Source: Kiritimatiellia bacterium (lineage in GTDB: Bacteria > Verrucomicrobiota > Kiritimatiellia > JAFGHX01). Taken from it: a DNA stretch of 60,748 nt. Location of the stretch: NCBI GenBank assembly GCA_016929905.1, contig JAFGHX010000309.1, positions 1-60,748 of the forward strand, written 5' to 3'. Numbering within the stretch: position 1 is the first letter of the stretch; each line of letters begins with the position of its first letter. Under the pieces are notes generated by a model. The model was not told the DNA's origin. It ran no database searches and saw nothing but the letters and a program-made list of their open reading frames with translations. Of the stretch, positions 19,160 to 28,389 are shown piece after piece. The translations under genes and the position numbers were made by a program.

Positions 19160-20322
19160 CTTGCTCCGACACACGCCAACACGGGGACTTCACGCGCCGG
19201 CGCTTCCTCTCCGGCTGCGCGGCGGCCGGGATGGGCGCCGCGTTCGGGGGGCTGTGGCCCGCGGCGGCGCGCGCCGCGCCGCCGCGCAGAGACCGGCGCG
19301 GTCCGCCGGTGCAGTGGAAGGAAGCCATGTTCTGGGAGCCGGCGGGCGACGGGAGAGTCCGCTGCACGACCTGCCCGAACATGTGCGTGCGGGCCGAAGG
19401 CGAGGTCACGTACTGCAACACCCGCATCAATCGCGGCGGTAAGCTCTATACGCTCACCTACGGGCGGCCGTGCGTCATCTCCTCCGACCCGCTCGAGAAG
19501 AATCCGCTCTTCCACGTTGAGCCCGGCAGCAGCGCCGTTGCCACGGCCACAGCCGGGTGCAACCTGCGCTGCACGTACTGCCAAAACTGGGATATCGCGC
19601 TCGTCGGCCCGGACCGCACGCGAAACATGGCGCTGTCGCCCGAGGAACTCGTGAAGCGGGTGAAGGACCGGGGGTTGAACTGGCTGACGTTCACCTACAC
19701 CGAACCGACGGCATACTACGAATACGCCGTGATCGCCGCCCGTATTGCCAGGCGCGAAGGCGTCAAGGTGGCCGTCGTCTCGGCCGGCTTCATCAATCCG
19801 AAACCCCTCGAGACGCTGATGGCATGCGCCGACGCGTTCAGCGTGACGCTCAAGGGCTACACCCAGGAGTTCTACAGGGAGGTCTGCGCAGGGAACCTGG
19901 CGGACGTGCTGCGCACGCTCAGAACGCTCGCCCGCTCCCGCTGCTGGCTCGAGGTGGTCACCCTGATCGTGCCGCAGTTGAACGACGACCCGGCAGGCCT
20001 GCGCTCACTGGCTCAGGGCATCGCGAAGATGAACCCCGACATCCCGCTCCATTTCCTGCGGTTCTATCCCGCGCACAAGCTCCAGCACCTGCCGCAGACC
20101 CCCGTGCAGACGCTGGAGACGGCGCACGCGACCGCACGCGCCGCCGGCCTGAACTACGTCTACGTCTCCAACCTGCCCGGCCATCGCGCCGGCAACACCT
20201 ACTGCCCGAAGTGCGGCCGAACGCTCATCCAGCGCGTGGCCTTCAAGGTCCTGTCCAATGAGATCCGCGACGGCCGCTGCCCCGGCTGCGGACAGCGGAT
20301 CCCGGGCGTGGGGCTGGGATAG
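19156..20322 (+). CDS. amrS: AmmeMemoRadiSam-type radical SAM protein with Tat signal
   Basis: 388 aa. Residues 1-40 look like a twin-arginine signal (FTRRRFLSGCAAAGMGAAF...AARA). A Cys-rich N-terminal element follows (C70, C73, C77, C87), then the radical SAM motif CNLRCTYC (C135, C139, C142) that binds 4Fe-4S and S-adenosylmethionine. At the C-terminus is a CPKC...CPGC zinc ribbon. The body (PLFHVEPGSSAVATATAGCN, TFTYTEPTAYYEY) matches the pyruvate formate-lyase-activating-like AmrS family. Partners AMMECR1 and MEMO1 are not in the window. Export of a folded Fe-S enzyme by Tat is plausible but unusual; the two coupled secreted proteins may be substrates or partners (inference). Confidence 0.85.
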   Translation: MTCSDTRQHGDFTRRRFLSGCAAAGMGAAFGGLWPAAARAAPPRRDRRGPPVQWKEAMFWEPAGDGRVRCTTCPNMCVRAEGEVTYCNTRINRGGKLYTLTYGRPCVISSDPLEKNPLFHVEPGSSAVATATAGCNLRCTYCQNWDIALVGPDRTRNMALSPEELVKRVKDRGLNWLTFTYTEPTAYYEYAVIAARIARREGVKVAVVSAGFINPKPLETLMACADAFSVTLKGYTQEFYREVCAGNLADVLRTLRTLARSRCWLEVVTLIVPQLNDDPAGLRSLAQGIAKMNPDIPLHFLRFYPAHKLQHLPQTPVQTLETAHATARAAGLNYVYVSNLPGHRAGNTYCPKCGRTLIQRVAFKVLSNEIRDGRCPGCGQRIPGVGLG

Positions 20323-20342
20323 CGCGGGCATTCCCCACGCCC
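20304..20342. terminator. Bidirectional hairpin between convergent genes
   Basis: GGGCGTGGGG (20304-20313) pairs with CCCCACGCCC (20333-20342), a 10-bp perfect stem with a 19-nt loop that contains the amrS stop codon. It sits exactly between two convergent genes. No clear T-run on either side. Confidence 0.5.
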
Positions 20343-20346
20343 GGCC

Positions 20347-21111
20347 CTATTCCTTCCACCCGAAGAACGCCTTGGCCATGGCGTAGACCTGGTCCAACCC
20401 GTCCGGTGCGAAGAAGATCTTTCCGATCCGTTTCCGGGTCTCGCCCGGGCACAGGTCGTCGATCTGGCCCTGCGCGTGCATGCAGTGATGGCTGTCGTTC
20501 ATGTTGGTGCGGCAGTAGAACGCGCGGTCCCAGGTGAAGCCCATCACCAGCTTGGCGTTCTCGGCCTGGCGCGCGATGAAGGCCTTCGCCAGCGGGGCAG
20601 GGCAGAAGCCCCAATGCCCCATGAAACCGTCAGCCAATCCTTCGGGCTCATGATCCGTGACGAAGTAGTTCTGCATACGCCGCCAATGGCCGCCGGCCAC
20701 GCGGCAGGGCAGCGCGTGGACCGACTGCCAGCCGTCCGCCGTCCAGACGAACACGCGCTTGCCCTCGCTGTCCCTGAAGAACGGGACGTGCTTCGATTTC
20801 AAACACGCGTTGTACTTGATGTCGTCGATGATGTGGTCGTCCAGATTCTCGACCGACGTGTCCAGCAGCAGCCCGTCGTCCTGCGCCACCATGCTGAAGC
20901 GCAACCGCACCTTGCCGCGCTTGGCGCCCGAGGTCTCGAGCGTGTACCCGGCCGCTTGCCCATCGCATTCCCATTCGCAGGCGCCGGAATCCATCTTGAC
21001 CTCGAGGAAGTTCTCGAAACACTCCATCTCCAGGCCGTGCGCGCCCAGGTATTTCTCCGAATACATCATGACCTTCATCGATCTGCCCTGCGGTTCGATG
21101 CGGAAACTCAT
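20347..21111 (-). CDS. Conserved-looking protein of unknown function
   Basis: 254 aa from MSFRIEPQGRS. No signal peptide. Rich in beta strands and aromatic residues (MMYSEKYLGAHGLEMECFENFLEVKMDSG, NYFVTDHEPEGLADGFMGHWGF, CRTNMNDSHHCMHAQGQIDDLCPGE). The pattern resembles beta-sandwich carbohydrate-active or sugar-binding proteins found in these bacteria, but no catalytic motif is clear. GGGAG precedes the start. The open frame further upstream (to 21306) is compositionally unlike protein. Confidence 0.65.
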   Translation of the reverse strand: MSFRIEPQGRSMKVMMYSEKYLGAHGLEMECFENFLEVKMDSGACEWECDGQAAGYTLETSGAKRGKVRLRFSMVAQDDGLLLDTSVENLDDHIIDDIKYNACLKSKHVPFFRDSEGKRVFVWTADGWQSVHALPCRVAGGHWRRMQNYFVTDHEPEGLADGFMGHWGFCPAPLAKAFIARQAENAKLVMGFTWDRAFYCRTNMNDSHHCMHAQGQIDDLCPGETRKRIGKIFFAPDGLDQVYAMAKAFFGWKE

Positions 21112-21285
21112 CCTGTCTTCTCCCTCGGCGTTCAAGGTTTGCGGTGCTCGCGCGGCGGCCGGCCGGCCGCGAGTTCGGGCTAAAAGGCCGGCGGATTCAA
21201 GTCTTTTCGCAGAAAAGACGCCCGAATTCAAGGCTGAATGCGCGCGGTAGAACCGGCGGGTGGCGGTGAACTCTCCACGTAAGGC

Positions 21286-21314
21286 TTGACTTGCTGAATG
21301 GACCATACTACCAT
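21286..21314 (+). promoter_or_regulatory. Sigma-70 promoter for matrixin protease gene
   Basis: TTGACT, 17-nt spacer, TACCAT, 37 nt upstream of the ATG with AGGAGG between. Confidence 0.65.
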
Positions 21315-21350
21315 ACAGGCGTGCTAGCTACATCAGGAGGAGCCGGATCC

Positions 21351-22124
21351 ATGCGCAAATCGAAAGTGTCACTGGTTGTTCTCTCGTTGCTGTTGGCCGC
21401 CTTTGCCGTCTATGCGTCCATGCTGGTCCCCGCGGCCGACAAGGCCCGCGAGAAAGCGAAGGCGCCGGAGAAATCCCCTGTGATCGACGAGACGCCCGAG
21501 GGCAACTGGGATCTCGTTCGATTGGACTTCATCCACTTTGCCAAACCTGAGAAGCCCGGTAAACCCGGCGGTGAGCCGAAACCGCCGAGTTGCTTCGGCA
21601 CGCTGGGTGTGCAGTGGAAGGTGCTGCCGGTGGCCTATGTTGTGAACCCGACGACGCCGGACGAACTGCCGGAGGACGTCCTGCTGGACACCGTCTCCGC
21701 CTCCGCGGAGACCTGGGATGCGGCCACGGGCGCGGAACTGTTCGACGATACGTTCCTGGTGGACTACACGGCGGAGTGCGGCGTGCAGGACTATGAGAAC
21801 GTGATTGCGTTCTCGGACTATCCCGATCCCAACGTGATCGGCGTCTGCTCGATCTGGTACACCCGGCGCGGCCGGCAGATCGTCGAGTTCGACATCTGTC
21901 TCAACACCAAGTTCCTCTGGGGCGACGGCTCCGTCAATCCGCTTGTGATGGACGTGGCCAATATCGTGACGCATGAACTCGGGCACAGTGTGGGGATGGA
22001 CGACATCTACGACGACGCGTGCGCCGACGTGACAATGTACGGCTACTCGCAGGAAGGCGAAACCCACAAGCGGACCCTCGAGCCGCCCGATATTGCCGGC
22101 CTGCAGTCCATGTACGGGCCGTAA
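21351..22124 (+). CDS. Secreted matrixin-like zinc metalloprotease
   Basis: 257 aa. N-terminal signal anchor (VSLVVLSLLLAAFAVYASML), a charged Pro/Lys linker, then a catalytic domain with THELGHSVGMDD, the HExGHxxGxxD motif of matrixins/metzincins. The Met in DVTMYGYS about 20 residues later fits the Met-turn. The C-terminal DIAGLQSMYGP is the typical end of a matrixin domain. It should act as an extracytoplasmic protease. Excellent AGGAGG and a good promoter mark the start. Confidence 0.9.
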   Translation: MRKSKVSLVVLSLLLAAFAVYASMLVPAADKAREKAKAPEKSPVIDETPEGNWDLVRLDFIHFAKPEKPGKPGGEPKPPSCFGTLGVQWKVLPVAYVVNPTTPDELPEDVLLDTVSASAETWDAATGAELFDDTFLVDYTAECGVQDYENVIAFSDYPDPNVIGVCSIWYTRRGRQIVEFDICLNTKFLWGDGSVNPLVMDVANIVTHELGHSVGMDDIYDDACADVTMYGYSQEGETHKRTLEPPDIAGLQSMYGP

Positions 22125-22174
22125 CGCCCTGAACTTGCAAAATCCGTCGGCTTTCTGCATCCTGGCAGGCACCG

Positions 22175-23713
22175 ATGGACAACTCCCGGCACAACGCTCC
22201 GAGCCGGTCCTCAACCGGACCTCGACGTCTCGGCTTGGTCTTCCTCGTTGCGCTGTTTTTCTGCCTGGCCCTCGTGAACGTATGGCGGCACGAGATGTGG
22301 CGCGACGAACTGCAGGCCTGGCTCATCGCAAAAGACAGCGGTTCCGTTGCGGAGCTGTTCCGCAACATGCGCTATGAAGGGCATCCGGCGCTGTGGCACG
22401 CGGCGCTCTTCCTGCTCAGCCGGGCGACGCCCCATCCGTTCGCCATGCAACTGCTGCATGCGGCACTGGCGACGGCGGCGGCCGCTCTTTTTCTGGCGTT
22501 TGCGCCCTTCTCGCGGCTGCACAAGGGCCTCTTTGTGCTGGGTTACTTCCCGCTCTACGAGTACAACGCGATCAGCCGGAACTATGCGGTCGGGCTGCTG
22601 CTGCTGTTCGCGTTCTGTGCGGGGGCCTGCAGGCCGCAACGGCGGTACGTCCTGCTGGGCCTGGTCTTGTTTCTGCTCTGCCAGGCCAACGCGTACGGAC
22701 TCTTGATCGCCGTCTCGATGGCTTTGCTGCTCGGCATGGAACTGGCGCTCAGCCGGGAGGTCCGCCGACAAGCTCGGCGCCGCAAATGGGACGTTGCGCT
22801 GGCGGGCGGCCTGGTTGCGCTGGGGGTGACGTTGTCGGCCGTCCAGTTGCTGCCGCCGGCGGACAGCGGATTCGCGGTGGGTTGGCATACCACCTTCGAC
22901 GTCGCGCGGCTGCGCCAGATGGCGGCAACCGTCTGGAAGAGCTATGTGCCGCTGCCCCGGCCGGCAGTCGCATTCTGGAACACGAACATTCTGGACCCGG
23001 CCAGCGGTGTCGCGGCTGCACAGGTCTGGCTTTCGCCCGTGCTGGTCTGTGCCGGCGTCTGGATGCTCCGGCGCCGGCCGTTGGTGCTGGTGCCCTACCT
23101 GTTCTTCACGTTGGCGGCCCTGACCTTCACGTATGTCAAGCTGCCGGGCTCCCTTCGGCACCACGGGCACCTCTATCTCATGCTTGTCGCCTGCCTGTGG
23201 CTCGCGGCGCGCGACGGCAGACCGGCGCCCGAACCGGCCGGCGGTCGCCCGCGCCGCGGAAAGGACTGGCGCCGCCTGGTGTTGACCGCCCTGTTGGCCG
23301 TTCATGCGTTCGCGGGGATCTTCGCCTGCGTCGTCGACTGGCGCCATCCGTTCTCCGCCGGAAAAGTCGTGGCCGGCTACCTCCGGAAACACGACCTGCA
23401 CCATGCCGTCCTGGTCGGCGACATGGACTATGCCGTCTCGCCCGTGGCCGGCTATCTGAACCGCAAGATCTACTATCCGGCGGCCGACCGGGACGGCTCG
23501 TTCATCGTGTGGGACAACAGGCGCAGCCGTCTGAGCCGGGGCCGGATCCTGGAACTCGCGCTTGAGCGCGCGGCGCGGCAGCAGAAAGACGCGGTGCTGA
23601 TTCTGAACTACAAGACGCGCTATGCCGACCCGCGGGTCGAATGGCTCGCCGTGTTCGACGCGAGCATCGTCCCCGACGAACGATACGTGCTGTTCCGGGT
23701 CAAGGGTCCGTGA
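22175..23713 (+). CDS. GT-C fold membrane glycosyltransferase
   Basis: 512 aa with about 9-11 membrane helices. The first extracytoplasmic loop contains WRHEMWRDELQAW, with the acidic Asp-Glu typical of lipid-phosphate-sugar-dependent GT-C (PMT/ArnT/GT39-like) enzymes. A soluble C-terminal domain follows the last helix. It probably transfers a sugar from a polyprenyl carrier to a protein or lipid outside the cytoplasm; donor and acceptor unknown. Confidence 0.75.
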   Translation: MDNSRHNAPSRSSTGPRRLGLVFLVALFFCLALVNVWRHEMWRDELQAWLIAKDSGSVAELFRNMRYEGHPALWHAALFLLSRATPHPFAMQLLHAALATAAAALFLAFAPFSRLHKGLFVLGYFPLYEYNAISRNYAVGLLLLFAFCAGACRPQRRYVLLGLVLFLLCQANAYGLLIAVSMALLLGMELALSREVRRQARRRKWDVALAGGLVALGVTLSAVQLLPPADSGFAVGWHTTFDVARLRQMAATVWKSYVPLPRPAVAFWNTNILDPASGVAAAQVWLSPVLVCAGVWMLRRRPLVLVPYLFFTLAALTFTYVKLPGSLRHHGHLYLMLVACLWLAARDGRPAPEPAGGRPRRGKDWRRLVLTALLAVHAFAGIFACVVDWRHPFSAGKVVAGYLRKHDLHHAVLVGDMDYAVSPVAGYLNRKIYYPAADRDGSFIVWDNRRSRLSRGRILELALERAARQQKDAVLILNYKTRYADPRVEWLAVFDASIVPDERYVLFRVKGP

Positions 23714-23780
23714 GCCACCCGGCGCGAGGCGACGGATATGACGAGGTGGAGCCTTTGTTCCGCCGGCTTTGCCTGTGCGC

Positions 23781-26762
23781 CTAGCGCGCCGTGAACTTGC
23801 GAACGTCCACGCCGAGCACCGAGCGGTAGCCGGCGGGTTCCTTCACGGCCAGCACGGCGGTACCGTCGAGGCTTCCCGCCTCGAACATGACGGGGCGGCC
23901 CGTCGCGTTCACAACAAGCAGACGCGTCCCGGTCGCGTCCTGAACGCGGACCGCAACGGCCTCCGTGTCGGCACACGGCTTTCCGCCGACGCTCAGGGCC
24001 AGCTTCATGATCGTGACGGGGCCGGGGTCCGCATGTCGGATCGCGAACGCCCATGGAAATGTGGCCGTTTTGCCCTGCTGGCGGGCGAGCAGCATGGGGA
24101 CCTTGCTCGCCGGGTCCCGGCCGGGCGCCGTCGCGGTGAAGACCTGCGAAGGCCGCTCCAGGCGCAGCGCCAGGGCCAGTGCGGTCTGGTCTTGGTGCCA
24201 CACCGCACGGAGGAGGCCCTGCAGGTTCGCGGTGCGTATGTCCTTCGGCACCCGGTATGGGTCCGGCTCACCGATCTCTCCCTCAAACGGGCGCAGCTCA
24301 GCACCCGTCTCCAGCGTGCCCTCGTTGTGATAGACCCAGTCGTACGTATGCGGGGTGTCGCTGATCAGGCGGTCGATCATGACAAAGAGTCCGCCGTGCA
24401 TCGCCACCGTCCTGAGGTGACGGACCCCGTCGTAGATCGGACCGGCGTCGGCCTGCGCGATGGCAGCGTCCGGGCCGCCCTCGAACCACTCGAGGGTTCC
24501 GGTGCTCGCGTTTTGGTCTTTCTGGTCGACAACGACCACGTTGTGCGCGAGCGAGCGCTTGTACCACTGCCGGTGCAGCGGGGCGGCGTAGGCGATGGAG
24601 CCGGGGTCAACGGCGAGCGCCCGGCCGAAGCCGCAGCTCACGAACCCGAGCTTGTCCGGGTGCCCGTGCCCGCCGCCGTGCGGGCCGTAATCGAGGGCCA
24701 GGTACAGACCGTTCGTGTCGGCGCCCGAACGCAACACCAGGACTCCGCTCGAGGAGAAGTTGCGGGAAACGGCGGGCCGCTCCGCGGCGGCGTCACCGGC
24801 AATCGGCTGGCCGTAGAGCAGCGCCTGCCAACTGCCGCGGCGGTCCCCGGCCAGAAGCGGGGCGTAGAGCGGGTCCTTCCAGCGCTGCCAGGCGATTTCG
24901 TAGACCGTCCCGCGCGAGTGGATCGACGCGCCGCCGCCGTCGTTGAACGGCGGAAGCCGGCCGTCGGGCATGGCGAAAAGCAGGGGGGCATCGAACATAC
25001 TCTTGAACCGGTCGTCAAAGACGTTGATGCCGATGTTGTGGCAGGCCTGCGCCAGATCGCAGAGCGGCCCCAGCGCGTAGTAATGATAGCCCCATGAGTT
25101 CTCGAACCAGACCCCGTCGTCCTGGATGCCCCCCTCGATCTGTTGTCGGATGCCGGATCGCGAGGTGACGGCGTAGGCCGTCAATTCCGCATCGTCCATG
25201 GCCAGGGCCGCCAGGCCGATGGCCGCGTTGCGCCAGCACGAGATGTTGTGAATGCCCATGGCCTTGCCGCGGCAGACGAGCGCGGCCGGGCGCAGGAGTT
25301 TTTCGGCAACCGCGCGGCGTTCCTGTGCCGTCATGGCCGGTGAATCGACCACCAGGTCATAGGCGTGTGCGATCGGGATCAGCCAGCCGGATTCGGACAG
25401 GACCGTGGCCGTCACCTTCCCGCCGCGTCCCGGCTTTCCGTCTTTGTCCTGGTACGGAAAATCGGCGTATCGCTCCGCGTACCGCACCAGGATTCGCTTG
25501 GCCATCTCGGCGTACGTCAACTCGCCGGACAGCTGATAGGCGAGCCCGAGTTCGAATGCCTGCCGTGCCAGGCGCCCGTGCTGCGCGGTGATCGGCACGC
25601 GGTCGTAGGGTTCGCCGGAATAGACCGCGCCGCACTTGCGGCACACATGCTCGGTAGGCGATTTCGTGCGCAGCCGCCCGCCGCACTTCTTGCACGAGTA
25701 GAAGTGCCACCATTGGCCCTGCCGGTCCGGAATCCGCGGCTCGCTCGCGAGCGCCTTGTCCGCGCGGCGCAGCAGCGAGTCGTACGCTGTCTGAGCCCAC
25801 GGGTGCCTGCGAATCTTCTCCCGCACCTCGCCCACGGCGGCCTTCGTCAGCGTGAGGCACGGGTGCGACCGTTGCGGAAGCGGCGTGGCCGCTTCCAGCG
25901 TCTTCTCCTGCCTGGACAGGGATACGCCCGTCATTTCGAAAGTGATCGGCACGCAGAATGTCGTCAGGGGCGCCTGATCCGTGCGCATGAGTTCGACGTC
26001 GAACGTCGCCTCCGCGGTTGCACCGGGCGCGAGCCGCAGGCTCGTCGCCACGGGCCGAACGGCGGTACCCGGGACTGTGCCGGCGCGGACCGCCAACTCG
26101 ATGGGCCGGCCGCTGCGGTTCTCGACGGGAAAGGCGGCTTCCCAGATTGAGACCGGCCCTTCCCGCCGTCTCAGTCGGGCGTCGCCGACCCGGAACGCGT
26201 CGCGACTGAACCAGATGCCGTCGATCTGTATATGAAGAGCCGCCGGCGCCTTGACTTGCGCGCGCAGCGAGAGCGAGCGGGTCTCGGCCTGCCCCTTCGT
26301 GCTCCAGATGTAGGTGGGATCACGCAGCGGCAGATCGGCATGGTGCCAGCCGGTAGGCGTGGCGTCGCCTTCGAACGCGCGCCAGACGTGCTGATCGCCG
26401 CCGGTGAATTCCGCATGGATCATCTTCACGCCCAGCCACCGGCACCCGCTGCCCAGGATCCGGTACCGGAAATGGATGCGCTCGAAGCCGGACGGATCTG
26501 CGGCGAGCGGAAACGGCAGGTGGGGAACTCCCGGTGTGGTGATGGCCCAGTCGATGATCGTCTCGCCACGCTCGGAGAGCAGCGTGGCCGAGGACGGAAG
26601 CGGCGTTTTGCCCGGCTGCACGACGGCCACAACCGGATCGCCGGGTTCCGAGGCGGCGGGCGCAACGATGACCAGTCCCGCGCACAGCGCCAGCAGATGC
26701 ACGGCAGGCCGTCTGCCGCCGCGAGGCGGCCGGCTGTGCGGGGGGCAGGGAACCCTGAGCAT
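23781..26762 (-). CDS. Secreted heparinase II/III-family polysaccharide lyase
   Basis: 993 aa. Signal peptide (VHLLALCAGLVIVAPAA) and an N-terminal beta domain. Next is an alpha/alpha toroid with the zinc ribbon FYSCKKCGG...HVCRKCGAVYSG common in this family, and WFENSWGYHYYALGPL with the probable catalytic Tyr/His. The heparinase II/III beta-sandwich follows, with DYGPHGGGHGHPDKLGF and SLAHNVVVVD. It would cleave a uronic-acid polysaccharide (heparin/alginate-like) by beta-elimination; the exact substrate is unknown. GGAGG precedes the start at 26762. Confidence 0.9.
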   Translation of the reverse strand: MLRVPCPPHSRPPRGGRRPAVHLLALCAGLVIVAPAASEPGDPVVAVVQPGKTPLPSSATLLSERGETIIDWAITTPGVPHLPFPLAADPSGFERIHFRYRILGSGCRWLGVKMIHAEFTGGDQHVWRAFEGDATPTGWHHADLPLRDPTYIWSTKGQAETRSLSLRAQVKAPAALHIQIDGIWFSRDAFRVGDARLRRREGPVSIWEAAFPVENRSGRPIELAVRAGTVPGTAVRPVATSLRLAPGATAEATFDVELMRTDQAPLTTFCVPITFEMTGVSLSRQEKTLEAATPLPQRSHPCLTLTKAAVGEVREKIRRHPWAQTAYDSLLRRADKALASEPRIPDRQGQWWHFYSCKKCGGRLRTKSPTEHVCRKCGAVYSGEPYDRVPITAQHGRLARQAFELGLAYQLSGELTYAEMAKRILVRYAERYADFPYQDKDGKPGRGGKVTATVLSESGWLIPIAHAYDLVVDSPAMTAQERRAVAEKLLRPAALVCRGKAMGIHNISCWRNAAIGLAALAMDDAELTAYAVTSRSGIRQQIEGGIQDDGVWFENSWGYHYYALGPLCDLAQACHNIGINVFDDRFKSMFDAPLLFAMPDGRLPPFNDGGGASIHSRGTVYEIAWQRWKDPLYAPLLAGDRRGSWQALLYGQPIAGDAAAERPAVSRNFSSSGVLVLRSGADTNGLYLALDYGPHGGGHGHPDKLGFVSCGFGRALAVDPGSIAYAAPLHRQWYKRSLAHNVVVVDQKDQNASTGTLEWFEGGPDAAIAQADAGPIYDGVRHLRTVAMHGGLFVMIDRLISDTPHTYDWVYHNEGTLETGAELRPFEGEIGEPDPYRVPKDIRTANLQGLLRAVWHQDQTALALALRLERPSQVFTATAPGRDPASKVPMLLARQQGKTATFPWAFAIRHADPGPVTIMKLALSVGGKPCADTEAVAVRVQDATGTRLLVVNATGRPVMFEAGSLDGTAVLAVKEPAGYRSVLGVDVRKFTAR

Positions 26763-26866
26763 ACGATACCTCCGTCGTCCATGGACACCATGCGAAGCCG
26801 AGAGATGCGTGACACGCGAGTTGAAAAAGGCTGGACCCGAACACAGGCCTGACTTATCCGTGCATA

Positions 26867-26895
26867 ACCGTATCGCATGCGCACAGCCGCGTCAA
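26867..26895 (-). promoter_or_regulatory. Candidate promoter for heparinase gene
   Basis: On the minus strand: TTGACG (26895-26890), 17-nt spacer, TACGGT (26872-26867), about 105 nt before the start codon. Confidence 0.4.
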
Positions 26896-26900
26896 TGCCT

Positions 26901-27100
26901 GAGCGGCGTAGAGTAGAAGCGGCGTCTCGCCGCTTCCTCCGGCCGTAGGCTGGTGTCATCCGGGCCGGCCGAGCGGAGAGTAGAAGCGGCGTCTCGCCGC
27001 TTCCCCCGGCTGTAGGCCAGGGTCATCCGGGCATGCGTCGTGCCGGCGGAGGGCAGACCGGGCCTGCGGCCCGGGAAAAGCGGCGAGACGCCGCTTCTAC
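26901..27100. repeat. Three GTAG-headed REP hairpins (two tandem, one inverted)
   Basis: Hairpin AAGCGGCG-TCT-CGCCGCTT headed by GTAG occurs at 26913-26935 and 26980-27002, inside imperfect ~61-64 bp tandem units (26901-26964 and 26971-27031). The same hairpin appears inverted at 27078-27100, ending CTAC, just before the stop of the URO-D-like gene. A GTAG tetranucleotide next to a short perfect hairpin is the hallmark of REP elements mobilised by RAYT transposases; no RAYT gene is in the window. The rest of the 340-nt spacer holds only the heparinase promoter region. Confidence 0.85.
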
Positions 27101-27102
27101 TT

Positions 27103-28254
27103 TCACGCCAGCCGTCCGAAGTCGCCGTCGAGCAGAGCGCGCTTGGAGTCCATGTAGAGGCCGAAGTCGTCCCAGGAGACATCGGGCGGGACGGTGTGGT
27201 CGACGGTGGGGATGAAGCCGCCTTCCTCGATGAGCGGAATGAACTCGCGCAAGTGCGCGCGAATCGCAGCCGCGCCGCGCGGGAGGACACGTTTGTCGAC
27301 GCCGCCCCAGAGCCGGAGCCCGCGCCCGAACCGCCGGCGCCACGTCACGGGGTCCACCCCGCTCGCGCGCTCGATCGGCCAGATGATGTCCACCCCACCG
27401 TCCATCAGGAGCGGAATCAGAACGGTCGGGTCCCCGTCGCTGTCCACGGCGATATGGCGCACCCCGCGCCCGCGCATGAACGCGGTCACACGCTTCAGAT
27501 GCGGCAGAATGAATGTGCGGAAGGTCTCGGGCCCGAGCAGCGGCCCGCTCTTCATGGCGAAATCCTCGTTGAAACAGAAGTAGTCCGGTTCGATCTTGTC
27601 CAACACGGGCCGGCTGGTTTCGATGATGAAATCCGCGTAGAAGGCCATCATCTCGTGCATGAGCGCCGGATAGTCGTACCAGGCGTAGGAAAGGGCTTCG
27701 GTACCCATGAACTCGCGCGCACGCCAGTAGAAGCCGTTCGCGGCACAATTGCGGCCCAGCACCAGCGGGCAATCCCGCCGCCGCCAGACGGCGATCCGAT
27801 CGGCCAGATCCGCCGGATACCGCGCGGGGACCGCCGCCACGAGGCGCTTCTTGATCGCGGCGAAGTCCGCCGGTGTCCTGACCGGCCATTGCAGATATTG
27901 ATCCATGCACATCCGCTGGCCGTCAACCGTACCCGCGCGCAGTGCCTTGCTTACGATCCCTTTGGCGTTACGGCGGATTTCGTACTTCTCCGTCTGCTCG
28001 AGTACAGCGGATTCGAACGGGGGCAGGAACCCGAAATTGACCGGGATGTAGGCGCGCCGGTCCAGAGCGAGCTGCTGTTCGCCCGTAAACCAGTCCCATG
28101 TGTAATCCTGCACCGCATCCGGCGCTTCGCCCTGCCAGCGTTCGCGCGTCTGGCGCCATACGCCCAACTCGTGATTCGGGCGCGGTGCACCCGACTCGTA
28201 GTCCATGCAGGCGTGAAATCGATCCAAATCCGTCAGCGTCTGTGTCGTAGCCAT
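27103..28254 (-). CDS. Uroporphyrinogen decarboxylase (URO-D)-family protein
   Basis: 383 aa with the URO-D TIM-barrel fold (FHACMDYESGAPRP at the start, FCFNEDFAMKSGPLLGPETFRTFILPHLK, HIAVDSDGDPTVLIPLLMDGGVDIIWPIE). Members of this branch in PVC bacteria are not haem enzymes but resemble cobalamin-dependent methyltransferases such as MtaA; the role here is unknown. It is divergent from an AraC regulator 136 bp away, which may control it. Confidence 0.85.
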   Translation of the reverse strand: MATTQTLTDLDRFHACMDYESGAPRPNHELGVWRQTRERWQGEAPDAVQDYTWDWFTGEQQLALDRRAYIPVNFGFLPPFESAVLEQTEKYEIRRNAKGIVSKALRAGTVDGQRMCMDQYLQWPVRTPADFAAIKKRLVAAVPARYPADLADRIAVWRRRDCPLVLGRNCAANGFYWRAREFMGTEALSYAWYDYPALMHEMMAFYADFIIETSRPVLDKIEPDYFCFNEDFAMKSGPLLGPETFRTFILPHLKRVTAFMRGRGVRHIAVDSDGDPTVLIPLLMDGGVDIIWPIERASGVDPVTWRRRFGRGLRLWGGVDKRVLPRGAAAIRAHLREFIPLIEEGGFIPTVDHTVPPDVSWDDFGLYMDSKRALLDGDFGRLA

Positions 28255-28289
28255 TGGCAGTCCTCTTCCGAATCGCCGTCTCGTCCCAG

Positions 28290-28307
28290 CTTGCTCGAGA
28301 ACTTACT
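28290..28307. repeat. Dispersed 18-mer CTTGCTCGAGAACTTACT
   Basis: Identical to 15673-15690. It lies in the URO-D/AraC divergent spacer, upstream of the predicted AraC promoter. Confidence 0.7.
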
Positions 28308-28333
28308 ATGGCATGCCCGCCCGCCTCGAATCC

Positions 28334-28362
28334 TTGACGATTCCGCCAAAAACGAGCACAAT
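28334..28362 (+). promoter_or_regulatory. Candidate promoter for AraC-type regulator
   Basis: TTGACG, 17-nt spacer, CACAAT, 28 nt before the start codon, with GGAGGGG in between. Confidence 0.5.
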
Positions 28363-28389
28363 ACCGTCAGAGCGATCGGAGGGGCGGTC

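Noticed and set aside
26760..26771. CATACGATACC before the heparinase gene as a fifth GTATGATAC operator
   Set aside because: Only loosely similar, not palindromic in the same way, and overlapping the start codon and ribosome-binding site.
26901..27100. CRISPR array
   Set aside because: Only two direct units plus an inverted one, with palindromic cores and no unique spacers or cas genes; fits REP elements.
27040..28389. 450-codon N-terminal extension of the AraC gene frame
   Set aside because: It is antisense to the URO-D-like gene and not family-like; the AraC protein is complete from 28390 with its own ribosome-binding site.
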